From: Gammaproteobacteria bacterium
GTDB taxonomy: Bacteria; Pseudomonadota; Gammaproteobacteria; Pseudomonadales; Azotimanducaceae
DNA: 32,589 nt
Reading direction: 5' to 3'
Assembly: GCA_013151695.1 (NCBI GenBank)
Contig: JAADHW010000392.1
Location: forward strand, 1-32,589
Notes under the pieces: model-generated
What the model saw: only the letters and a program-made list of their open reading frames with translations
Told to the model about the DNA's origin: nothing
Databases searched by the model: none
Position numbers and translations under genes: made by a program
Shown: positions 15,994-25,515 of the stretch, piece after piece
How positions within the stretch are numbered: the first letter of the stretch is position 1
Layout: each line of letters starts with the position of its first letter

Positions 15994-16917
15994 TTATGGA
16001 TAAGTACCTTCTGAGGTTTCCTCGCGTTCAGGAACCAACAAATCTTCCCGAGTGATATTCATCAACAACAATATGCTTGCTGCGACGTACATGGAAGAAT
16101 ATGTACCGACCACAACACCGATACTCAAAGCCAGCGCAAACCCTCGAATAACATCGCCGCCTGCAAAAAGCAAAGCCAGCAGTACAAACAAGGTAGTTAA
16201 CGAGGTAACCAAGGTTCGCCCTAAGGTTTGATTGAGCGATTTATTGATAACTTCTATCGGTGTTGCCTTACGAATTTTCCGAAAATTCTCTCGCACGCGA
16301 TCACTCACGACAATGGTGTCATTCAAGGAATAACCTATCACCGCCAACAACGCTGCTAACACGGTCAAATCGAACGTCCACTGAAACACCGCAAAGCAGC
16401 CCAGCACAATAAACACATCGTGCGCCAAAGCCGCGACCGCGCCCACCGAGAACTGCTTGGTAAAGCGAACTAATATGTAAAGCATCACGATAATGAGTGC
16501 GGTCAACAACGCTAAGGCGCCGTCTTCGGTCAGCTCTTCACCTACCGCCGGACCCACATAACTAGATTGCCTCAGCTCAATATCACCATACTTCACCTTC
16601 AGGGCCGTGAAAATTTGGTCTCCAAGGTTTGATTGCTCAATTCCTTCTTGAGGCGGCATGCGAATGAGCACCTCACGATTGGAGCCGAAATATTGAACAG
16701 TGCCATTTGCAAAGCCTTCGTCTGCCAAGAAGTTGCGCACTTCTTCTGAACTCACTTCCTCAGTGAAACTCAACTCGACCAGCGAACCACCGGTGAAATC
16801 TAGCCCCATATTGAGACCATTCATGAACAATTCAGCCAATGCAATGACCAGCAGTACAGCCGAAGCTATAGCGGCATATTTGCGCTTACCCATAAAATCG
16901 AAATTAGGAGTATTCAT
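15994..16917 (-). CDS. secF: Protein translocase subunit SecF
   Basis: SecF partners SecD in the RND-like accessory complex that uses the proton gradient to complete protein export through SecYEG. The 307 residues contain six predicted membrane segments with the periplasmic domain between the first two. Conserved elements include NMGLDFTGGSLVELSF, SYVGPAVGEEL, AVIGYSLNDTIVVSDRVREN and LNQTLGRTLVTSLTTLFVLL. The ATG overlaps the secD stop by four bases. It converges on suhB with a 23-bp spacer and no visible terminator. Confidence 0.97.
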   Translation of the reverse strand: MNTPNFDFMGKRKYAAIASAVLLVIALAELFMNGLNMGLDFTGGSLVELSFTEEVSSEEVRNFLADEGFANGTVQYFGSNREVLIRMPPQEGIEQSNLGDQIFTALKVKYGDIELRQSSYVGPAVGEELTEDGALALLTALIIVMLYILVRFTKQFSVGAVAALAHDVFIVLGCFAVFQWTFDLTVLAALLAVIGYSLNDTIVVSDRVRENFRKIRKATPIEVINKSLNQTLGRTLVTSLTTLFVLLALLFAGGDVIRGFALALSIGVVVGTYSSMYVAASILLLMNITREDLLVPEREETSEGTYP

Positions 16918-18820
16918 ACTTTTAGCGCCTCCAGCTTACGACCACCATACATTAAATTTATTTGTGCCCGGGTCACCATAATGGCAGTGAACATTGATGT
17001 GACGATACCAACGGCCAGAGTGACTGCAAAGCCTCGTACGGCCCCACTGCCAACTGACAACAATACTATTGCGACAAAGAAAGTGGTTACATTTGCGTCA
17101 GTGATGGTGAGAAGTGCTCGATCAAACCCTGCTTGAATCGCTTGTTGTGGTGGTCGATCGATCAGCTCTTCACGTATGCGAGAAAATATCAACACGTTGG
17201 CATCTACAGCCATACCTACGGTTAGAACGATACCGGCTATGCCCGGCAGAGTCAGGGTTGCGCCTAACACCGACATGATGGCTATCAACAACATCAAATT
17301 GGTGGTCAGTGCAATATTGGCAAACAGACCGAACCAACGGTAATAGAAGATCATGAAGATCAACACAGCAAAGAAGCCAATGGCCACTGCTTGCCAACCG
17401 CTGGTAATGTTCTCTTCTCCCAACTGCGCACCAATGGTGCGTTCTTCCACGATATACATGGGCGCGGCCAAGGCGCCAGCGCGTAACAGCAACGCCAAAT
17501 CTTGTGCTTCTCTTATGCTAAGACCGGTGATGCGAAATTGAAAACCTAGGGCTGATTTTATGTTAGCGACACTGATAAGACGCCGTTCTTCTTTGCTCTC
17601 ATAAACGTCGGTCAGTTCACCATCCACTCTCACCTGTCGCTTAATCTGCTTCTGCTCAATGAACAGGATGGCCATGTCGCGGCCAACATTGTCTCTGGTT
17701 GAATCATGCATGCGACGCCCACCCTCACTGTCTAATTCGATGCTGACCTGGGGCTGGGAAGTTTCCGGATCGTATCCTTGTTGTGCATCTTGTACATTGT
17801 TACCGGTAACAATGTTACGCCGCAATATGTCCTGCAGCCCGCCCTCGTAGGGGTAAGTTTCTCGTTGAAAACGAGGCGTATTGGGTTGTGCTGCCAATCG
17901 AAACTCCAAATTGGCAAACTTGTTTAATATTTCCTTAGCCCGTGCACTGTCTTGAATACCCGGAAGATCCACGACTATTCTAGATCGTCCCAAGCGCTGG
18001 ACCTGAGGTTCGGATACCCCAAGCTCGTTAACCCGATTACGTAGGCTAGTTAGGTTTTGGCTGATGGCTCTATCTTCGAACGCACGAATTTTGTCCGAGC
18101 TCAACCTAAAAACTAAACCAGGCTTACCTTCAACGGTTTGTTCTCTGACCTGGTAGTCTTGGTATTCTTCTCTGCGCCTTTGTCGCGTTCAGCCTCATTG
18201 CTGAAGGCAGCAGAAATAACCAAACCATCTACCCAGGCACGGTTAGGTATATAGACCACACGAGCCTCGCGCAATTTATCCTGCATACCTTGTGCTGTGC
18301 TTTGTACCACAGACTCCAAATACTGCTGCATGTTGACCTGGAGTAGAAAGTGTACGCCACCAGACAGGTCCAAGCCCAAAGACATCGTCTTGCCGCCGAT
18401 ATTTTGCAGCCACGCTGGAGTGGTGCTGGCTCTATTGAGTGCAATCACGTACTCGCCCTCAGCGTTTATCAAATCGCTTATTATGGTCTGGGCTCTGAGT
18501 TGATTTTCATCCGAGGTCACCCGTACCAAGCCGAAGCCATCAACAATTTCGCTGGCCTTCACAGCAATACCCGGTGCATGCAAGGCAGACTCAATGTCTT
18601 GTAGCTGGACAGCACTCAACATCCCTTCAGCCGCAGTGGGACGAATTTGTAACGCAGGATCTGGCTGGTACAAATTTGGGGCTGCATAAATTGCACCCAA
18701 TACCACGACAAAAAGGATGAGCAGGTATTGCCATAATCTGAAAGAATTAGGCGGTGTTGGATTTCGCCCACGCACACCTAGTAGCGGTGGACCACCTACA
18801 CCAATATCATCCTGGGCCAT
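16914..18820 (-). CDS. secD: Protein translocase subunit SecD, interrupted by one frameshift
   Basis: SecD is the large partner of SecF. The first frame (18820-18113) contains the first membrane helix (LWQYLLILFVVVLGAIYAA), SLGLDLSGGVHFLLQV and the start of the large periplasmic domain. The second frame is open from about 18185 down to 16914. It carries ISQNLTSLRNRVNELGVSEP, RIVVDLPGIQDSARAKEIL, the remaining membrane helices, and GMAVDANVLIFSRIREEL. Translating the second frame upstream of its first possible start gives EEYQDYQVREQTVEGKPGLV, continuous with the family. So the break is near 18165-18185 and corresponds to one missing base. The combined length of about 635 fits the family (615 in E. 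coli). Confidence 0.93.
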
Positions 18821-18829
18821 GCTTAACTC

Positions 18830-20295
<1,466 letters not shown>

Positions 20296-20303
<8 letters not shown>

Positions 20304-21333
20304 CAACTGTTTCCAGATGGTCCTTGTGTAAAAACATAGCATCTCCATAACTGAAAAATCGGTACTCGTGTTCTACCGCAACACGATACGCCGCCATCAC
20401 TCGATGGTAGCCTGCAAACGCACACACCAACATCATCAGGGTAGATCCTGGAAGATGGAAATTAGTAATCAGTGCATCTACCACGTTAAATTTAAACCCA
20501 GGGGTAATGAAAAGTTGGGTGTCACCCAGGCACGGTTGTAACGCTTGTTGGGTGTCGTCGAAGGCACTTTCGAGCGCTCGTGCAACGGTAGTTCCTACTG
20601 CAATCACGCGACCTCCTCGTGCTTTGACACTTTGGATCGACCTTATCGCCTGCTCGCTGACCTCAAACCACTCTTTGTGCATGACATGATTTGCGAGATC
20701 ACCGCGCACTGGCTGAAAAGTGCCCGCGCCGACATGCAATGTAACCTTTGCCAGCAGTATGCCGCGTAATTCCAGCTCATCAATTAGGGCGTGGCTAAAA
20801 TGCAAACCGGCGGTAGGCGCCGCCACAGCACCTGGCTGCGTACCAAAAATCGTTTGATAGCGCTCGGTATCCAGGCTGTCATCATCACCACGTTGGATGT
20901 AGGGTGGTAACGGCACGTGGCCACAGGTTTCTAACACCTGTAAAACCGCAGCAGAAAAATCTAGTAAGAAGAATTGTCCCTGACGTTCCTTTAACTGCAG
21001 AACATACTCACCCACTTGGATACTGCGTCCAACTTTGAGCGGTTTGCTCACCCGAACCTGGCACAGTGCTTGGTGCTCGCTGACCACTCGCTCCACCAAT
21101 ACCTCCGCGTGTCCGCCACTGTCCTTGCGACCGAGCAACCGAGCCTTAATCACTCGGGTATTGTTCAGCACAAGAAGATCGCCCGCTTCGAGCTGCGCAC
21201 CTATATTTGCGAAGCCATCGTGGCTAACACCATCCGGGGAAACACAGAGCAGCCGAGAAGCTGTGCGCTCGTCTGCTGGAAACTGAGCGATAAGGTGTTG
21301 CGGCAAGTCGTAATGAAAGTCTTCTATATTCAC
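20296..21333 (-). CDS. queA: S-adenosylmethionine:tRNA ribosyltransferase-isomerase QueA
   Basis: QueA transfers and isomerises the ribosyl group of SAM onto preQ1-modified tRNA to give epoxyqueuosine, the step after Tgt. Conserved blocks seen are [73 protein letters not shown] and [22 protein letters not shown] at 21333 gives [11 protein letters not shown], aligning residue for residue with E. coli MRVTDFSFELP; a TTG at 21357 would add 8 residues. Length is 345 (E. coli 356). It lies just downstream of tRNA-Leu and may be co-transcribed with it. Confidence 0.96.
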
Positions 21334-21381
21334 AGCTGCACTGGCTTTACTGACCAATGTAAATTGGCATGAGAAAGAGGA

Positions 21382-21468
21382 TGGTACCTAGGGTCGGAGT
21401 CGAACCGACACTCCCGTGAGGGAACCGGATTTTGAATCCGGCGCGTCTACCAATTTCGCCACCCAGGC
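21382..21468 (-). tRNA. tRNA-Leu (anticodon CAA), CCA end encoded
   Basis: On the minus strand the acceptor arm GCCTGGG pairs with CCTAGGT (with G-U pairs), followed by discriminator A and an encoded CCA at 21384-21382. The anticodon arm CCGGA-TTCAAAA-TCCGG gives anticodon CAA. The long variable arm (CTCACGGGAG region) and T-arm GTCGGTTCGACTCCGAC are those of a class II leucine tRNA. Total is 87 bases including CCA. The position just upstream of queA is shared with Pseudomonas as I remember it. Confidence 0.97.
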
Positions 21469-21489
21469 CTCGTCTTCTCGACGGCGGGC

Positions 21490-21518
21490 ATTTTGCACAA
21501 CCCCCATTCCACTTACAA
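21490..21518 (-). promoter_or_regulatory. Putative tRNA-Leu promoter
   Basis: Minus strand -35 TTGTAA (21513-21518), 17 bases, -10 CAAAAT (21490-21495), followed directly by GCCCGCC. A GC-rich discriminator after the -10 is typical of stable-RNA promoters under stringent control. The start would be about 15 bases before the tRNA 5' end. Confidence 0.5.
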
Positions 21519-21542
21519 GACAAACTGCAGCCCATGTACAAT
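21513..21542 (+). promoter_or_regulatory. Putative promoter of the RDD gene, sharing its -35 with the tRNA promoter
   Basis: On the plus strand TTACAA (21513-21518), 18 bases, then TACAAT (21537-21542). The same six base pairs read as TTGTAA form the tRNA -35 on the other strand. This would put the transcript start at about 21550, downstream of the first candidate ATG, so either the promoter or the start codon assignment is uncertain. Confidence 0.35.
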
Positions 21543-21999
21543 GTGGCTTTGTCTTTTGGAACCACTCACCGTCAATATCATACAAGCAAGTCCTGCCGGT
21601 CTGGGACGACGTCTAGGCGCCCTCCTCTACGACACGCTATTGATCATGGCGGTGTGGATGGTGACGTTGTTTATCTGGATCGCGATAGGTGATGGGCAAG
21701 CGAAAAGCGGTTTCGGCGTGCAGAGTATCCTGCTATGCGAAATGCTGGGTTTCTATGTCTACTTCCTTTACAACCAAGGACAGACCCTGGGTATGAAAGC
21801 ATGGCGCATTAAACTAGTGGACAAATCTGGTAAAGCTGCCTCGTTGAAACAAATTGCTATTCGCTTAGCGGTTGCACCTTTTTCCTTCACCCTATTGGGC
21901 CTGGGTTTTATCTGGCTATATTCAAATAGCCTCAAACAGACATGGCACGACATAGCGAGCCACAGCATTGTGGTGGAGTTACCCAAAGACAAAAAGTGA
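21541..21999 (+). CDS. RDD-family inner-membrane protein
   Basis: A small membrane protein with an RDD domain, of unknown transport or structural role. The hallmark is GLGRRLGALLYDTLLIMAV (RR...D in the first helix). Two further hydrophobic segments follow (MLGFYVYFLYNQGQTLGMKAW; FSFTLLGLGFIWLYSNSL), with TWHDIASHSIVV near the end. It has 152 residues from ATG 21541. A TTG at 21556 is also possible and fits the predicted promoter better, and a TTG at 21493 opens the same frame. It is divergent from tRNA-Leu and converges on lptF with only 2 bases between the stops. In related genomes a similar gene sits beside lptFG (recollection). Confidence 0.88.
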   Translation: MWLCLLEPLTVNIIQASPAGLGRRLGALLYDTLLIMAVWMVTLFIWIAIGDGQAKSGFGVQSILLCEMLGFYVYFLYNQGQTLGMKAWRIKLVDKSGKAASLKQIAIRLAVAPFSFTLLGLGFIWLYSNSLKQTWHDIASHSIVVELPKDKK

Positions 22000-22001
22000 A
22001 G

Positions 22002-23072
22002 CTAAAAGCGTACCGGTTTGGCTAAGCGAGACAATCCAACCAGGGCTGCTATTAAGAATGTGAGATGTACACCCCACAAACCAAACTCGGCAGGGAGTTG
22101 CTCTTGCGCAATGGCATTACGATTGATTAAAAGCGACAGGTAGTAGAACAACATCACCAACATACCCGGCAGAACTCGAGCAAAGCGCCCCTGCCTGGGC
22201 TTTACCCGGGAAACACTGAGGGCCAACAAACCACCCACCAAACTAAATAGAGGTATTGCAATGCGCCAATGCCACTCAGCGCTTGCTTCTACCGAGTCAT
22301 CGAGGCTCAAAGTAGCTTGCGCCTGAACATCTAAACGGTCATCTACCCTTATCTGCGACACTTCAAGACGTTGACGCAACTCGTCAAACTCAATGATTCT
22401 AAAATGAGCATCCCCTGGGGTACCTTCATAGCGACGCCCACTCGTCAAAACCAAGTAGTGCGAACCACTTTGCGGGTCAACATATTGCCGACCTTTTTGC
22501 GCCCACACTGTAACCTGACGCCCATCATCCAATCGTTGGCTGATGAAAACGTCTAACAACGTGCGTCGATCTTCGCTCATCGCTTCGCTATAGGTGACCC
22601 TTCTGCCGCTGTCATAAATATGAAAGGTGCCCGGACTGACTGATTCAAACTCGGATTCGGCACGTTGTTCGGCCAAAAATTCTGCCAAAACTCGTTCCGA
22701 GAGAGGGGTTAAATACCAGCTAAAAAACGCCACCAGCATGGCGATTGGCACCAAGGTGATGCTGAGCCATCTTAAGATACGTCCTGTACTTGCACCGGCA
22801 CCTTGCAAGACCACCATTTCTTGGTCTGCATGCAGACGTCCTACGGTAAGCACCACGGCAACGTAAGCCGCAAACGGGGCCACCATTTGTACAAATTCAG
22901 GCAAGCGTAGATACATGATGGTCAGTACCGTACTACCGGTAAACTTACCCATAGCCGCTTCTTGGAGATAGCCAATAAAACGCCCGCCGACGGCGACCAG
23001 CAGGAGCATCGTCAGAGTCACTAAAAAGACCCCTGCGAGCTCCCTATTTATATATCGGGCAGCAACAGACAT
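22002..23072 (-). CDS. lptF: LPS export ABC transporter permease LptF
   Basis: LptF is one of two membrane subunits (with LptG) of the LptB2FG transporter that extracts lipopolysaccharide from the inner membrane. The 356 residues have six predicted membrane helices, three at each end, around a periplasmic jellyroll domain (about residues 130-265). Conserved parts include RLPEFVQMVAPFAAYVAVVL, QEMVVLQGAGAS, WHWRIAIPLFSLVGGLLALS and VKPRQGRFARVLPGMLV. I start at ATG 23072; a GTG three codons upstream is also open. lptG, normally the next gene, is not here: the RDD gene faces lptF immediately. Confidence 0.96.
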   Translation of the reverse strand: MSVAARYINRELAGVFLVTLTMLLLVAVGGRFIGYLQEAAMGKFTGSTVLTIMYLRLPEFVQMVAPFAAYVAVVLTVGRLHADQEMVVLQGAGASTGRILRWLSITLVPIAMLVAFFSWYLTPLSERVLAEFLAEQRAESEFESVSPGTFHIYDSGRRVTYSEAMSEDRRTLLDVFISQRLDDGRQVTVWAQKGRQYVDPQSGSHYLVLTSGRRYEGTPGDAHFRIIEFDELRQRLEVSQIRVDDRLDVQAQATLSLDDSVEASAEWHWRIAIPLFSLVGGLLALSVSRVKPRQGRFARVLPGMLVMLFYYLSLLINRNAIAQEQLPAEFGLWGVHLTFLIAALVGLSRLAKPVRF

Positions 23073-23128
23073 ATGACCCACAGCAGATTTAAATTAGAAT
23101 GGTGCACTTTCACAATGAGTTCTTTAGC

Positions 23129-24580
23129 ATGAAATACAGCCTAACCGATGGTGCCTTGCAGGACCATAACAGTCCATGTGTCGTTACCACGCTGAAGGCC
23201 GCGCGCAAGCTAGCTCGATCCATCGGCGTAAGCGCAGAAGTATCTCGCGCAAGCCAAGACTTTAAAGACACGCCAGACCAATCAGTGTGTGTCAATTTGC
23301 CTGGAAAAATCCCGCGCCTGCTGATTGTCGGCGGGGGTGACTCTACATTAGATGCAGACGGGTTTAGAAAACTAGCCAGCGCAGCAGCCAAGGGGGTACT
23401 GGTGCTGCCTATAAAAAGCGCTGTTTATGCTTTTGATCACGTTAAGGTAACGGCTAAGAAAAGCGATTGGAAAATCAGTACTCTAGCCCACGCCATAACA
23501 AGTGCCGCTTATCGATACGGTAAACACAAATCCTCAGCGCCCACCCCACCAAGTCTCACCACCACACGCTTTCATATCAGTAATAAATCTAACGCCAAGA
23601 GTGCCGTGCGTATGGCCAACGCCTTAGACAAAGGCATGCATCTAGCGCGCGACTTAGGCAACGAACCACCCAACATCTGTCATCCGGCTTACCTTCTAAA
23701 GGAAACAAGAAAGCTCGCCAAGGCAGCAAACGTCACCGTCACCAGCCTCACCGAAAAGAAGATGGCTGAACTAGGTATGGGTGCCTTTCTTGCTGTTTCC
23801 CAGGGCAGCGATGCCCCTGGTCATATGATTATCGTGCGCTACAACGGTGGCAAAAAGAACACTGCCCCCCACTGTCTAGTGGGCAAAGGCATTACTTTCG
23901 ACACCGGTGGTATCTCTCTTAAACCACCTGCCGCCATGGACGAAATGAAATTCGATATGTGTGGGGCCGCAGCTGTGTTAGGAGCGACTAAGGCGGTGAT
24001 TGAGGCAAAATTGCCAATCAATCTCGTCACCATTGTAGCTGCCGCTGAAAATATGCCCAGTGGCAGTGCAACGCGCCCGGGTGATATCGTCACCACTGCA
24101 TCTGGAAAAACCGTAGAGATACTGAATACGGATGCCGAAGGCCGATTGGTACTGTGTGATGCGCTAACCCACGCGCAAACATTCAAACCACAAAGCATCA
24201 TTGATGTTGCAACCCTCACCGGGGCATGCATTATCGCCTTGGGATCCCACGCCAGTGCACTCTACTCAAACGACGATACGCTAGCTGACCAAATTCTCGA
24301 TGCAGGACAATTAACAGGAGACAAGGCTTGGCGAATGCCATTGTGGGATGAATATCAAACAGCCCTGCGTAGTAATTTTGCCGACGTTGCCAATATCGGC
24401 GGTCGAGCGGCAGGCAGTGTAACCGCCGCATGCTTTCTTGCCCGCTTCGTAGCTGGCGTGAAATGGGCGCACATGGATGTTGCCGGTAGCGCCTTTATGG
24501 GCGGGTCACGCAAAGGATCAACTGGACGTCCCGTGCCTTTGTTGTTTGCATACCTTTGCAGTGAAAGCGGCATCGCTTAG
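23129..24580 (+). CDS. pepA: Leucyl (cytosol) aminopeptidase PepA
   Basis: PepA is an M17 zinc/manganese aminopeptidase, also a DNA-binding protein in E. coli. From ATG 23129 it has 483 residues (MKYSLTDGALQ; E. coli 503). The N-terminal domain is followed by the catalytic domain with LGNEPPNICHPAYL, VGKGITFDTGGISLKP, MDEMKFDMCGAAAV and the metal-binding signature NTDAEGRLVL. DVATLTGACIIALG and FADVANIGGRAAGS also match. An in-frame ATG at 23099 adds 10 residues not seen in the family. A TAGAAT at 23095-23100 could be its -10. It is divergent from lptF and 9 bases before holC. Confidence 0.96.
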   Translation: MKYSLTDGALQDHNSPCVVTTLKAARKLARSIGVSAEVSRASQDFKDTPDQSVCVNLPGKIPRLLIVGGGDSTLDADGFRKLASAAAKGVLVLPIKSAVYAFDHVKVTAKKSDWKISTLAHAITSAAYRYGKHKSSAPTPPSLTTTRFHISNKSNAKSAVRMANALDKGMHLARDLGNEPPNICHPAYLLKETRKLAKAANVTVTSLTEKKMAELGMGAFLAVSQGSDAPGHMIIVRYNGGKKNTAPHCLVGKGITFDTGGISLKPPAAMDEMKFDMCGAAAVLGATKAVIEAKLPINLVTIVAAAENMPSGSATRPGDIVTTASGKTVEILNTDAEGRLVLCDALTHAQTFKPQSIIDVATLTGACIIALGSHASALYSNDDTLADQILDAGQLTGDKAWRMPLWDEYQTALRSNFADVANIGGRAAGSVTAACFLARFVAGVKWAHMDVAGSAFMGGSRKGSTGRPVPLLFAYLCSESGIA

Positions 24581-24589
24581 CCCCTCAAA

Positions 24590-25027
24590 ATGACTCGAGT
24601 AGATTTCTATATTTTGGCTGACCAAACCACAGACGCTTGTATGCGTTTTGCTTGTCGACTGGGACTTAAGGCTTTGCAGGCAGGTCACCTGGTGCACGTT
24701 CACGTTGACGCCGAGCAGCAAGCAACCCAGCTTGATGAACTTATGTGGGACTATCCAAAACATCGATTTCTTCCTCACCAAGTCGTATTAGATAAACATG
24801 AAATCGATTCACCTATTCACATTGGCTGCGGTGAACCACTACACAGCGACGGTTTGCTGATCAATCTTAGTAACTGTGTCCCCACTTTTTTCGGTCGCTT
24901 TGATCGGGTTGCTGAAGTGGTGGTTGGTGAAACACGCGACCAAGGCAGAACCAGATACAAACACTACCGCGATCGAGGTTATCCTCTACACCACCATGAG
25001 CTAGACGACTGGGAGGCGAACCAGTGA
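24590..25027 (+). CDS. holC: DNA polymerase III chi subunit
   Basis: HolC (chi) joins the clamp-loader complex and contacts single-strand binding protein. The 145 residues show the family pattern: RVDFYILADQTTDACMRFAC at the start, GHLVHVHVDAEQQATQLDEL, then LWTF-like region LMWDYPKHRFLPHQV, LLINLSNCVPTFFGRFDRV and RTRYKHYRDRGYPLHHHEL. It sits between pepA and a hypothetical gene before valS, the usual gammaproteobacterial position. Its TGA overlaps the GTG of the next gene. Confidence 0.94.
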   Translation: MTRVDFYILADQTTDACMRFACRLGLKALQAGHLVHVHVDAEQQATQLDELMWDYPKHRFLPHQVVLDKHEIDSPIHIGCGEPLHSDGLLINLSNCVPTFFGRFDRVAEVVVGETRDQGRTRYKHYRDRGYPLHHHELDDWEANQ

Positions 25028-25509
25028 CTAACCAAGACAAGCCGGACGAAATTATTGAAGACCTCGAATCATTAAAAGACCTTTTTGATGAATCACAGGC
25101 AACAACTGACCCTGAATTCCCAGATGTACCCCTACTAGATGACGCACTAGAAGAAGACAATCACGACGCCGGAATTTCGGCAGATACTTTCAAAGCTTTG
25201 TTAGATGACACCTGGCAAGAGTCTGTGGAACAAGTGTTAGACAAGGCAAGGCAAACCATTACACAAAACAGCGCCGAGTGGTTCCCTGACGACACTGATG
25301 AACTAGCCCAAGCACTCAAAGTGAGAATTGATGTCAGCGTTAAAGCATGGTTAGCGGAAACCCTACAAGCTAACATCAGCGGTCTGCGTACGCACATCGT
25401 GCAAGCGTTATCTGACGAATTGTTATCCCATCTACATCAGCGTCTCGGCCCAAAGGACGCCAACGATCAAAACAGCGATCACAACAAAGACCACCAAAAG
25501 GATACTTGA
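25024..25509 (+). CDS. Acidic hypothetical protein between holC and valS
   Basis: I do not recognise a named family. The 161-residue protein starts at GTG 25024, overlapping the holC stop (GTGA). The first 60 residues are very acidic and probably disordered (IIEDLESLKDLFDE, VPLLDDALEEDNHD). Residues about 65-145 look amphipathic-helical, with regularly spaced hydrophobic residues (TFKALLDDTWQESVEQVL, IVQALSDELLSHLHQRLGP). The end is hydrophilic, rich in Asn, Asp, His and Lys. No signal peptide, membrane segment or Cys is visible. A hypothetical gene at this place also occurs in Pseudomonas as I recall. Coupling to holC suggests, but does not prove, a replication-linked role. Confidence 0.8.
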   Translation: MTNQDKPDEIIEDLESLKDLFDESQATTDPEFPDVPLLDDALEEDNHDAGISADTFKALLDDTWQESVEQVLDKARQTITQNSAEWFPDDTDELAQALKVRIDVSVKAWLAETLQANISGLRTHIVQALSDELLSHLHQRLGPKDANDQNSDHNKDHQKDT

Positions 25510-25515
25510 TAGACC

